A DNA stretch of 64,000 bases from Paractinoplanes bogorensis. GTDB lineage: Bacteria > Actinomycetota > Actinomycetes > Mycobacteriales > Micromonosporaceae. The first letter of the stretch is position 1, and the number at the start of each line of letters is the position of its first letter. The translations under genes were made by a program, and so were the position numbers. The stretch covers positions 372,001 to 436,000 of the forward strand of contig NZ_JAHKKG010000005.1 in the NCBI RefSeq assembly GCF_018829635.1, read 5' to 3'. The notes below the pieces were generated by a model. The model saw only the letters and a list, made by a program, of their open reading frames with translations. It ran no database searches and had not been told where the DNA came from. Below, piece after piece: positions 44,580 to 52,131 of this stretch.

Positions 44580-44710
44580 CCGCACACATAACCATCTACA
44601 CATGACGATGTGAAGACCGGCGTCGAATTCCCGGTGATCGCAGCACACTCGTAACCGGCCCGTCATACGCCGCCGCCGTGAGGACTATCTAACGGTTGCT
44701 TGTTCCGGAC

Positions 44711-44726
44711 GAAACCTCGGCGAAAC
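44711..44726. promoter_or_regulatory. weak GlnR-like element upstream of the NIT1C cluster
   Basis: GAAAC-CTCGGC-GAAAC lies 73 bp before the first gene. GlnR boxes in actinobacteria consist of GTnAC-n6-GAAAC; the first half here differs by one base and the paired second box is not visible. Given that these genes respond to nitrogen starvation in mycobacteria, it deserves testing, but the match is weak. Confidence 0.25.
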
Positions 44727-44798
44727 CCGGGATTCCTTGACTGGGCCCCATCACCAGCCGCCCGACCTGGGCGGACGGGCCGGTGGAGGGGTTACGCC

Positions 44799-45077
44799 AT
44801 GCCGGAACGCTTTGTGTTGGTGCGCTGGCCGGACGGCGTGGCGCAACGGATCTACTCACCCTCGACAGTGGTCGAGGACTTCTTCTCGGCGGGGCAGCGG
44901 ATGCCGGTCGGCGAGTTCGTCGCCACCAGCCGGCAGGCCCTGACCGAGGCCTCGGAGCGTGTGCGGCAGGCGTACGGGTTCCCGTGCGGGAACGCCGCCC
45001 GCAGCCTCGCCGCGGTCGAGGCGCGCGCCGCCACCCAGCCGGCCGGCGACGTGCTCGTCGAAGGGATCGAGCCGTGA
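44799..45077 (+). CDS. MSMEG_0570 family nitrogen-starvation protein
   Basis: 92 aa from ATG 44799 (GGTGGAGGGG upstream). A compact, soluble protein with the family pattern FVLVRWPDGVAQRIYSPSTV and SRQALTEASERVRQAYGFPC. Its biochemical role is unknown. First gene of the NIT1C cluster; its stop overlaps the flavoprotein start by GTGA. Confidence 0.9.
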   Translation: MPERFVLVRWPDGVAQRIYSPSTVVEDFFSAGQRMPVGEFVATSRQALTEASERVRQAYGFPCGNAARSLAAVEARAATQPAGDVLVEGIEP

Positions 45078-46345
45078 TCGCCGTCGTCGGGGGTGGGCAG
45101 GCCGGGCTCAGCATGAGCTGGCACCTGCGGCAGCGCGGCCTCGAGCACGTGGTGTTCGAGCGCGACCGCGTCGGGCACGAGTGGCGGGACCGCCGGTGGG
45201 ACTCGTTCTGCCTGGTCACGCCGAACTGGCAGTGCCGCCTGCCGGGGTACGCCTACAGCGGCGACGACCCGGACGGGTTCATGCCGGGCTCCGAGGTGGT
45301 CACGTTTCTGGAGAAGTACGCGGCCAGCTTCGACCCGCCGTTGCGCGAAGGCGTGGAGGTCCAGCGCTTACGGCGTACGGGAAACGTGTTTGAACTCCGC
45401 ACGAGTGACGGGGTTGTCACCGCGGACCAGGTGGTCATCGCGACCGGCGGCTATCACCGGCCGGCGATGCCGCGGCTGGCCGAGAAGTTCCCGGGGAGCG
45501 TCCCGCAGGTGCACTCGTCGCAGTACCGCAGCGCGGACCATCTGCCCGCCGGGGAGGTGCTCGTCGTCGGGACCGGGCAGTCCGGCTGCCAGATCGCCGA
45601 GGACCTGCACCTGTCCGGGCGCACGGTGCACCTCGCGGTGGGGAGCGCGCCCCGGGCCGCCCGCCGCTACCGGGGTCGCGACACCCTCGCGTGGCTCGAG
45701 GAGATGGGCCACTACGACAAGAACGTGCACGAGTTCGGCGACGCGGACGAGGTGCGGTTGCGGGCCAACCACTACATGACCGGGCGTGGTGGCGGGCGCG
45801 ACATCGACCTGCGCCGGTTCGCGACCGAGGGGATGAGCCTGTACGGGCGGCTGCTCGACGTGGCCGGCGGCGAGGTCACCTTCGCCGGCGACCTCGCGCG
45901 CAACCTCGACAACGCCGACGCGGTGGCCGAGGGGATCAAGGACGCGATCGACGCGTACGTGCTCCGGGCCGGACTGACGGCACCGGAGGAGACGCGGTAC
46001 GAGCCGGTGTGGACGCCCGGCGTACCGCCGTCCTCCTTGCCGGTGGCCCGGATCAGCGCCGTCGTGTGGGCGACCGGCTTCCACCGTGATCACCGTTGGA
46101 TCGAGGTGCCGGTCTTCGACGGCCGTGGCTATCCGACGCACGACCGCGGGGTCACGAGCTGCCCGGGGCTCTATTTTCTCGGGTTGCCGTGGCAGCACAC
46201 CTGGGGGTCGGGGCGGTTCGCGGGAGTGGCGCGTGACGCCGAGCATCTCGTACGGCAGATCGGCCGGGCCCAGGTTGCCGACGGCGTGAGCTGGCTCGCC
46301 GGGACGCCGACCGAGACCTATCCGGATCTGGAATGGGCGGCCTGA
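45074..46345 (+). CDS. MSMEG_0569 family FAD-dependent oxidoreductase
   Basis: 423 aa from GTG 45074, GTGA-coupled. N-terminal FAD Rossmann motif IAVVGGGQAGLSMSW and a second nucleotide motif VLVVGTGQSGCQIAEDL near residue 160, as in flavin monooxygenases. WATGF near the C-terminus (VVWATGFHRDHRW) is the flavin monooxygenase signature. The family is specific to NIT1C clusters and its substrate is not known. It is cytoplasmic. Confidence 0.93.
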   Translation: MIAVVGGGQAGLSMSWHLRQRGLEHVVFERDRVGHEWRDRRWDSFCLVTPNWQCRLPGYAYSGDDPDGFMPGSEVVTFLEKYAASFDPPLREGVEVQRLRRTGNVFELRTSDGVVTADQVVIATGGYHRPAMPRLAEKFPGSVPQVHSSQYRSADHLPAGEVLVVGTGQSGCQIAEDLHLSGRTVHLAVGSAPRAARRYRGRDTLAWLEEMGHYDKNVHEFGDADEVRLRANHYMTGRGGGRDIDLRRFATEGMSLYGRLLDVAGGEVTFAGDLARNLDNADAVAEGIKDAIDAYVLRAGLTAPEETRYEPVWTPGVPPSSLPVARISAVVWATGFHRDHRWIEVPVFDGRGYPTHDRGVTSCPGLYFLGLPWQHTWGSGRFAGVARDAEHLVRQIGRAQVADGVSWLAGTPTETYPDLEWAA

Positions 46346-47145
46346 TGTACGACGCTCACCGGCACCTCGGCGTGCTGCCGGCCTATCCGTTCTACGGCGG
46401 GCCGCCGGTGCATCCGGACGTCACCGCGCGGGCCACCATCGATGACCTGATCAAGGATCTCGACCGGGAGGGGACCGCGCGTGCCCTCGTCCTGCCCAAC
46501 TACGGGGTGCCCGATCCCGCGGTGGCGTTCGGGTTCAACTCGCTGGTGGTCGAGGCGGCGCAGAAGGACGACCGTCTCCGTTGCGGGCTCTGGGTCTCCG
46601 CTCTGTCTCGAGACGCTTCCCTGACCGCTGAGGCGTTGCGTCTGGCCGGCGAACCGGGCGTCCGGGCCCTCAAGATCAGCTTCCTGCTCGGCGGGAACAT
46701 CGACGACCCCGGGCTGGAACCGATCTTCGCCGCGGCCCGGGCGCATGACCTGGTCGTCCACGTGCACACCTCGCCCGGGGCGGCGTCCGACATCGACCAG
46801 GTCGGGCAGCTCGTCGACCGGTACGGCGACGACGTGAAGATCCACCTCGTGCACTTCGGCGGGGGGATGAGCGGCCACATCAAGCTCATCGGGGGTCGTT
46901 TCTTCGACTGGATCGCCGCCGGGAAGCAGGTCTACACCGACCTGTCGTGGGCGATCGGGTTCGCGCCTCGGTGGCTGGCCGACGAGATCGACCGGCGGGG
47001 GATCGGGCACGACCGGGTGCTGTTCGCCTCGGACGAGCCCTGGGGGGACCACGCGGGGGAGTTCGCCCGCCTGCACGCGGCGGCGGCCGGTTCCGAGCTG
47101 CGCTCACACGTTTTCCGGACCAATTTCGAGTCGCTCTACACCTGA
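46345..47145 (+). CDS. amidohydrolase-superfamily protein within the NIT1C cluster
   Basis: 266 aa from ATG 46345, TGATG-coupled (an in-frame ATG at 46333 exists). The first residues MYDAHRHLG hold the HxH-type metal-binding pair of amidohydrolase-2 (TIM barrel), and the barrel continues with VLPNYGVPD, VHVHTSPG (His near 138), HLVHFGGG and the final Asp in LFASDEPWGD. It resembles the decarboxylase/lactonase branch. Position inside the cluster suggests it processes an intermediate of the same pathway. The end of the gene has been tandemly duplicated (next entry). Confidence 0.87.
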   Translation: MYDAHRHLGVLPAYPFYGGPPVHPDVTARATIDDLIKDLDREGTARALVLPNYGVPDPAVAFGFNSLVVEAAQKDDRLRCGLWVSALSRDASLTAEALRLAGEPGVRALKISFLLGGNIDDPGLEPIFAAARAHDLVVHVHTSPGAASDIDQVGQLVDRYGDDVKIHLVHFGGGMSGHIKLIGGRFFDWIAAGKQVYTDLSWAIGFAPRWLADEIDRRGIGHDRVLFASDEPWGDHAGEFARLHAAAAGSELRSHVFRTNFESLYT

Positions 47146-47171
47146 CCAGTTTCGAGTCGCTTCACACCTGA
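47120..47171 (+). repeat. 26-bp tandem duplication of the amidohydrolase 3' end
   Basis: Copy 1 (47120-47145) includes codons for the last residues FESLYT and the TGA; copy 2 (47146-47171) repeats it with three substitutions, ending again in TGA. It sits 12 bp before the next gene and keeps its ribosome site. Confidence 0.85.
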
Positions 47172-47183
47172 CAGGGAGAAACC

Positions 47184-47696
47184 ATGACCGACCTGACCGA
47201 TCTCGAGCAGAAGAGCCTCAACGAGATCCCGCACCCGGCCCTGGCCGAGGGATCGAGCATCTACGGCGGCACCAAGGTCTTCCCCGACTACAAGGCCGAG
47301 GAGGGGCAGAGCTACTTCACCCTCGTGCACGGCATCGCGCACGAGTCGTCGGTCAGCTTCGTCGCCGTCCTGCAGGCCACCCGCGCGCTGCGCAAGGGCT
47401 TCGAGTCGGCGATCTACTTCTACGGTCCGGGCTCGCTCAACTGCCTGGCCACCCGGGGCTTCCCGACCACCGGCAACTCGGCCTTCCCGGGCGAGCACAA
47501 CATCAACAACTCGCTCAAGACGTTCATGGCCGAGGGCGGCAAGGTGTACTGCTGCCGGTTCGGGCTGTCGCTGCACGGCGCCCGCGAGGAGGACCTGATC
47601 GAAGGCGTCATCCCGACGCACCCGCTCGACGTGCAGGACGCGCTCATCCACTACGCACGCAAGGGCGCGATCATCAACTCGACGTACATGTTCTGA
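47184..47696 (+). CDS. MSMEG_0572 / Sll0783 family nitrogen-starvation protein
   Basis: 170 aa from ATG 47184 with GGGAGAAA upstream. Highly conserved family sequence (HPALAEGSSIYGGTKVFPDY, YFYGPGSLNCLATRGFPTTG, HNINNSLKTFMAEGGKVYCC). The cyanobacterial homologue Sll0783 is known for induction under nitrogen starvation and an effect on polyhydroxybutyrate storage; the molecular activity is not known. Conserved Cys, Asp and Gly suggest an enzyme. Followed six bases later by the radical SAM gene. Confidence 0.95.
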   Translation: MTDLTDLEQKSLNEIPHPALAEGSSIYGGTKVFPDYKAEEGQSYFTLVHGIAHESSVSFVAVLQATRALRKGFESAIYFYGPGSLNCLATRGFPTTGNSAFPGEHNINNSLKTFMAEGGKVYCCRFGLSLHGAREEDLIEGVIPTHPLDVQDALIHYARKGAIINSTYMF

Positions 47697-47701
47697 TCAC
47701 G

Positions 47702-48754
47702 ATGTCTCTCGACGTTCGAGCCGACCTGGCCGTGCGCGGCGTGCGGGTGCCCACACCCGTGCGCCGGCCGGCCGGGGCCGGTCCCAGCGACGACGGGCAC
47801 CTGGTGGTGGACGGGGGCAACGCGGCCCTGCCGATCAACCCCCAGAGCCCTTATTCCGTACGCGATGACAAGCTCTGGCTCGGCGAACAGGACACCGGGC
47901 TGTCGCTGTCGGTGGTGCACCGTCCCCGGTTCTACGACCTGTCCACGGCGGACGGTATTCCGTACGAGAAAATTGCGCGTCTGCACGGTAAGGACGTTCT
48001 GGCGACCACGGTCGTGCAGACGTGCATCCGTTACGCCGAGGACCAGCGGTGCCGGTTCTGCACGATCGAGGAGTCGCTGCGGTCCGGGGCCACGGTCGCG
48101 GCGAAGACACCGGCCCAGCTGGCCGAGGTCGCGGCGGCCGCCGTCGAGCTGGACGGCATCCGGCAGATGGTGATGACGACGGGCACGACGGCCGGGCCCG
48201 ACCGCGGTGCGCGCAATCTTGTCCGTTCGGTGCGCGCGGTGCTCGAGCGCGTGCCCGGGCTGCCGATCCAGGTGCAGATCGAGCCGCCGGGTGATCTGGC
48301 CGTGATCCGGGAGCTGCGGGACGCCGGGGCGGTGTCGATCGGCATCCACGCCGAGTCGCTGGACGACGCGGTCCGGCTGCGCTGGATGCCCGGCAAGGGC
48401 GCGGTGCCGATGGCCGAGTACGAGGAGGCCTGGGACTACGCGGTCTCGGTGTTCGGGCGCAACCAGGTGTCGACGTACCTGCTGATCGGCCTCGGCGAGG
48501 ACCCGGACGAACTGGTCGAGGGTTGCCGGCGTCTGATCGCGCGTGGGGTCTATCCGTTCGTGGTGCCGTTCCGTCCGATGAACGGCACGCTCGCCCGCCG
48601 GGACGGCGTTCCCGGTCCGGCGCCGTCGCTCGTGCGCGACGTGTCCGCGCGGGTGGCCGCGTTGCTGCGCGAGGCGGGCATGCTCGGCGCCGACCAGGCC
48701 GCCGGCTGCGCGGCGTGCGGCGCGTGCGGCGTACTCCAGGCGGCCGGCGGATGA
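47702..48754 (+). CDS. MSMEG_0568 family radical SAM enzyme
   Basis: 350 aa from ATG 47702. Radical SAM barrel with an unusual cluster loop CIRYAEDQRCRFC (spacing CX8CX2C rather than CX3CX2C) near residue 119, typical of this family. It ends in a cysteine-rich tail (GCAACGACG), which may bind an auxiliary iron-sulfur cluster. Together with the flavoprotein and nitrilase it may build or process a nitrile/cyanide-related compound. Its ATGA stop overlaps a repeat ORF. Confidence 0.94.
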   Translation: MSLDVRADLAVRGVRVPTPVRRPAGAGPSDDGHLVVDGGNAALPINPQSPYSVRDDKLWLGEQDTGLSLSVVHRPRFYDLSTADGIPYEKIARLHGKDVLATTVVQTCIRYAEDQRCRFCTIEESLRSGATVAAKTPAQLAEVAAAAVELDGIRQMVMTTGTTAGPDRGARNLVRSVRAVLERVPGLPIQVQIEPPGDLAVIRELRDAGAVSIGIHAESLDDAVRLRWMPGKGAVPMAEYEEAWDYAVSVFGRNQVSTYLLIGLGEDPDELVEGCRRLIARGVYPFVVPFRPMNGTLARRDGVPGPAPSLVRDVSARVAALLREAGMLGADQAAGCAACGACGVLQAAGG

Positions 48755-49074
48755 GCGAGCGTGCGCGGATGCGCAGTCGCCGTGCGGTTCGTGGTCCGGG
48801 TGGCGGGCGGATGAGCGGGTGTGCGCGGATGCGCAGTTGCCGTGCGGTTCGTGGTCCGGGTGGCGGGCGGATGAGCGGGTGTGCGCGGATGCGCAGTTGC
48901 CGTGCGGTTCGTGCTTCGGGTGGCGGGCGGATGAGCGGGTGTGCGCGGATGCGCAGTTGCCGTGCGGTTCGTGCTTCGGGTGGCGGGCGGATGAGCGGGT
49001 GTGCGCGGATGCGCAGTCGCCGTGCGGTTCGTGGTCCGGGTGGCGGGCGGATGAGCGGTTGTGCGCGATTGAGC
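48751..49074 (+). repeat. 60-bp tandem repeat between the radical SAM and GNAT genes
   Basis: Five full 60-bp units (48751, 48811, 48871, 48931, 48991) and a partial sixth (49051). The unit begins ATGAGCGGGTGTGCGCGGAT. Units differ at only a few positions, chiefly a change in the third quarter (GTGGTCCG or GTGCTTCG), so expansion is recent. The period is a multiple of three, so all frames stay phase-locked. Confidence 0.95.
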
Positions 49075-49137
49075 GGTCAGTGGGCTGTGTGCGGATGCTC
49101 GAAGGTGAGCGCTGCGGTCAGTGGGGGTGTGCGGTGA
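48751..49137 (+). other. open frame of 20-residue Arg/Gly repeats, coupled at both ends
   Basis: An ORF of 128 codons spans the repeat array: MSGCARMRSCRAVRGPGGGR repeated about five times. Its ATG overlaps the radical SAM stop (ATGA) and its TGA overlaps the GNAT GTG start (GTGA), so it is exactly inserted in the coupled chain. The GNAT-frame reading of the same repeats is also open. Whether the peptide is made, or the ORF is merely a ribosome bridge left by expansion, is unresolved. Confidence 0.45.
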
Positions 49138-50495
49138 CTGATCTCGTGCCGGCGTTGCTCGGCGCGCCGCGGTTTCTGATCGAACCTGCGCGTTCGCTCA
49201 CCGACTATCACCGGCTGCGCCGGAAAGTGTTCGTGGACGAACAGGGGCTGTTCGCGGGCAGCGACCTGGACGATCGGGACGGCGATGCGCGCACGATAGT
49301 GCTCGAGGCGCGCAGTTCCGACGGTGCGTTGCTCGGCGGGGTGCGGCTCGGGCCGGTGAGCGACGGACCGGACATCGGCTGGTGGCAGGGCGGCCGACTG
49401 GTGGTCGACCCGGCTGTCCGGGGCGCTCAGCGGATCGGGCCCGCGCTCGTGCAAGCCGCGTGTGCGGCGGCGGAACAGGCCGGTGCGCTGCGGTTCGACG
49501 CGACGGTGCAGAGCCGGTTCCGGCGGATGTTCGAGCGGCTGGGCTGGCAACCCGTGCGGGCGGTGACCGTCGCGGGGCGGCCGCACCACCTGATGCGCTG
49601 GCCGGTCGGGCGGATCGCGGGATTGGCGGCGGCGACCAAGAATCCGCTCGGTGGGCTGCTCGACGGGCTCAACCCGGGTGGCGCGGGCTTTGTCGGGGAC
49701 GACGGAGCGCCCGTACCGGGGTCGGACCTGATCGCGGCGTGCGATGCGATCCTGCCGTCGATGGTCGAGCGGGACCCGGACTGGGCCGGATGGTGCGCGG
49801 TTCTGGTCAACCTGAACGACCTGGCGGCCATGGGGGCCGAGCCGGTGGGACTGCTCAACGCGGTCGGGGCGCGGGATGCCACGGCCGCGGCGAAGGTGCT
49901 GGGCGGGCTGCGGCGGGCGGCCGAGGCGTACGGGATCCCGATCCTGGGCGGTCACACCCAACTCGGAGTGCCGGCGGCACTGTCGGCGACCGCGCTCGGG
50001 CGGGCCGCCGCGCCGGTGCCGGGCGGCGGCGGGCGGGTCGGGCATCGGGTCCGGCTTACGGTCGACCTCGGCGGTGGATGGCGGCCGGGCTACCAGGGGC
50101 GGCAATGGGACTCGACATCGTGGCGGGAACCGGGCGAGCTCCGGCAGATGCAGGGGTTCGTGGCGGCGGCCCGACCGGCGGCGGCCAAGGACGTGTCCAT
50201 GGCCGGGATCGCCGGGACGCTCGGCATGCTGGCCGAGGCGAGCGGGTGCGGGGCGGTGCTCGACGTGGACGCGGTGCCCCGGCCGGCCGCGGCGACGATG
50301 GGGGACTGGCTCACCTGTTTCCCCGGGTTCGCGATGCTCACGACCGGGCCGCAGCGCCCGGCACCGACCGGACCGGCGGTCACCGCCGAGTGCGGCGAAC
50401 TGATCGCCGGCACCGGAGTCAGTCTGCGCTGGCCGGACGGAGAAACCACGACAGCGGTTCCGGGTGGCGTCACAGGAATGGGGGCAGCGGCATGA
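49134..50495 (+). CDS. MSMEG_0567 family fusion: GNAT acetyltransferase and AIR-synthase-like domain
   Basis: 453 aa from GTG 49134, overlapping the preceding repeat ORF; a longer frame to 48819 would absorb repeats and is less likely. Residues about 1-155 are a GNAT domain (SLTDYHRLRRKVFVDEQGLF, RLVVDPAVRGAQRIGPALVQ). Residues about 165-450 match the AIR-synthase/PurM-like proteins of Sll0787 type (VNLNDLAAMGAEPVGLLNAV, ILGGHTQLGVPAALSATALG). In cyanobacteria these are two genes (sll0786, sll0787). The role is unknown; PurM-like proteins usually bind ATP and activate an amide or carbonyl. Confidence 0.92.
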   Translation: MTDLVPALLGAPRFLIEPARSLTDYHRLRRKVFVDEQGLFAGSDLDDRDGDARTIVLEARSSDGALLGGVRLGPVSDGPDIGWWQGGRLVVDPAVRGAQRIGPALVQAACAAAEQAGALRFDATVQSRFRRMFERLGWQPVRAVTVAGRPHHLMRWPVGRIAGLAAATKNPLGGLLDGLNPGGAGFVGDDGAPVPGSDLIAACDAILPSMVERDPDWAGWCAVLVNLNDLAAMGAEPVGLLNAVGARDATAAAKVLGGLRRAAEAYGIPILGGHTQLGVPAALSATALGRAAAPVPGGGGRVGHRVRLTVDLGGGWRPGYQGRQWDSTSWREPGELRQMQGFVAAARPAAAKDVSMAGIAGTLGMLAEASGCGAVLDVDAVPRPAAATMGDWLTCFPGFAMLTTGPQRPAPTGPAVTAECGELIAGTGVSLRWPDGETTTAVPGGVTGMGAAA

Positions 50496-51307
50496 TCACA
50501 GTGGCGGCGGTCGCGGAGGCGTTCGACCGCGACCTCGACGAGGACTTCCACCGCATCGAGAAGCTCGTCGCGGCGGCGCGGGCCGACGGCGTACAGCTGC
50601 TGGCTCTGCCCGAGGCATGTCTCGGGGGCTATCTGGCCGACCTGAACGGGAGGGCCGAACTGCCCCCGGCGCTGCGCCTGGACGGGCCGGAGATCGGGCG
50701 GCTGATCGCGCTGGCCGGTGACATGGTGGTGTGCGCGGGCTACTGCGAGGACGGCGGCGACGGGGCCCGCTACAACAGCGTCGTGTGCGTCGGCGACGGC
50801 CGGGTGCTCGGCAACCACCGCAAGGTGCACCAGCCGCTGCGCGAGGACGCCAGTTATTCGTCCGGCGAATCGTTCACCGCGTTCGACACGCCGGTCGGCC
50901 GGATCGGGCTGATGATCTGCTACGACAAGGCCTTCCCGGAATCGGCGCGCTCGCTCGCCCTGGACGGCGCGGACATCATCGTGTGCGTCTCGGCCTGGCC
51001 TGGTTCCCGTACGAACGCACCCGCTCGCCTCGAGGACGACCGGTGGACCCGGCGGTTCGACCTGTTCGACCGGGCCCGCGCGCTCGAGAACCAGGTCGTG
51101 TGGCTGTCGGCCAACCAGTCGGGCACGTTCGGGTCGCTGCGGTTCGTGTGCAGCGCGAAGATCGTCGACCCGGGCGGGGACGTCCTGGCCACCACGGGAT
51201 GCGCGCCCGGGATGGCGGTGGCCACCGTCGACGTGGCCGAGTCGCTGACCGCCGCCCGCCGTTACATGGGACACCTGCGCGACCGCCGGCCGGCGGCGTA
51301 CGCCTGA
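50492..51307 (+). CDS. nitrilase-superfamily carbon-nitrogen hydrolase (NIT1C, catalytic)
   Basis: 271 aa from ATG 50492, ATGA-coupled. The catalytic triad of nitrilases is complete: Glu in LLALPEACLGGY (near 40), Lys in GNHRKVHQP (near 111) and Cys in GLMICYDKAFPES (near 144). Superfamily enzymes cleave nitriles or amides through a cysteine thioester. In Pseudomonas fluorescens the NIT1C locus is linked to growth on cyanide, which makes cyanide or a simple nitrile a likely substrate. It is the canonical cluster nitrilase. Confidence 0.93.
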   Translation: MITVAAVAEAFDRDLDEDFHRIEKLVAAARADGVQLLALPEACLGGYLADLNGRAELPPALRLDGPEIGRLIALAGDMVVCAGYCEDGGDGARYNSVVCVGDGRVLGNHRKVHQPLREDASYSSGESFTAFDTPVGRIGLMICYDKAFPESARSLALDGADIIVCVSAWPGSRTNAPARLEDDRWTRRFDLFDRARALENQVVWLSANQSGTFGSLRFVCSAKIVDPGGDVLATTGCAPGMAVATVDVAESLTAARRYMGHLRDRRPAAYA

Positions 51308-52131
51308 TGGCCGTCACCCGCATCGCGGCCGCGGCGGCCCACTTCGGGCGGGACCTCGGGCACGACGTCGGCCGGATCTCCAAGCTGATCGGTGATGCGC
51401 GCGCCGCCGGGGCCGGCCTGCTCGTGCTGCCCGACGCCGCGCTCGGCGGATACCTGGCCGACCTGCGCCACCCCGACCCGGCCGCGTTCCCGCCCGCCCT
51501 CAAACCGGACGACCCGATCTTCGAGCAGATCGCCGCGGCCGCCCGCGACATGGTCGTCTGCGTCGGTTTCTGCGAGGCCGACGGCGACGAGCGCTACAAC
51601 GCCGCGGTCTGCCTGTCCGGCGACGGCGTGCTCGGCCGGCACCGCAAGGTGCACCTGCCCGCGGCCGAGGGGATCGCCTACCGGGCCGGTGACACGTTCG
51701 CCGCCTTCGACACACCGGTCGGGCGGGTCGGCATGCTCATCGACTACGACAAGACGTTCCCGGAGTCGGCGCGCACCCTGGCCCGCGACGGCGCCCAGAT
51801 CGTGGCCTGCCTGTCCGCGTGGCCGGCCAGCATCACCAACGCCGCCCCGAAGATGTCGCAGGACCGCCAGTCCCGCCTGTTCGACCTGTACGACTGCGCC
51901 CGCGCGGCCGAGAACCAGGTCGTCGTGGTGTCGTCCAACCAGACCGGCGCCGCGGGCGGGATGCGCTTCCTGGGCCAGGCCAAGGTGGTCGGCCCGGCCG
52001 GCAACGTGCTCGCCCGCACCTGGGCCAAGGCCGGGCTGGCGGTGGCCGAGCTGGATGTCGCGCTCGAGATCGCCCACGCCCGCCGCGTGCTGAGCCACCT
52101 CGACGAGCTGCGCCCCGGAGCCTACCGATGA
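51307..52131 (+). CDS. nitrilase-fold paralogue lacking the catalytic Cys and Glu (predicted pseudoenzyme)
   Basis: 274 aa from ATG 51307, TGATG-coupled to the active nitrilase. Full-length nitrilase fold, obviously paralogous (LGGYLADL, YCEDGG/FCEADGD, HRKVH, FDTPVGR). At the three catalytic positions it has LVLPDAALGGY (Glu to Asp), HRKVHLP (Lys kept) and GMLIDYDKTFPES (Cys to Asp). With no nucleophile it cannot use the known mechanism. Fold-defining residues remain, so it may pair with the active copy in an oligomer, or be a new non-hydrolytic enzyme. Confidence 0.9.
   Translation: MAVTRIAAAAAHFGRDLGHDVGRISKLIGDARAAGAGLLVLPDAALGGYLADLRHPDPAAFPPALKPDDPIFEQIAAAARDMVVCVGFCEADGDERYNAAVCLSGDGVLGRHRKVHLPAAEGIAYRAGDTFAAFDTPVGRVGMLIDYDKTFPESARTLARDGAQIVACLSAWPASITNAAPKMSQDRQSRLFDLYDCARAAENQVVVVSSNQTGAAGGMRFLGQAKVVGPAGNVLARTWAKAGLAVAELDVALEIAHARRVLSHLDELRPGAYR

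Noticed and set aside
48819..50495. A longer GNAT protein including repeat-encoded N-terminus
   Set aside because: The extension consists only of repeat peptide with scattered Cys and Trp and no counterpart in the family; the GTG at 49134 gives the usual length and overlaps the previous ORF.
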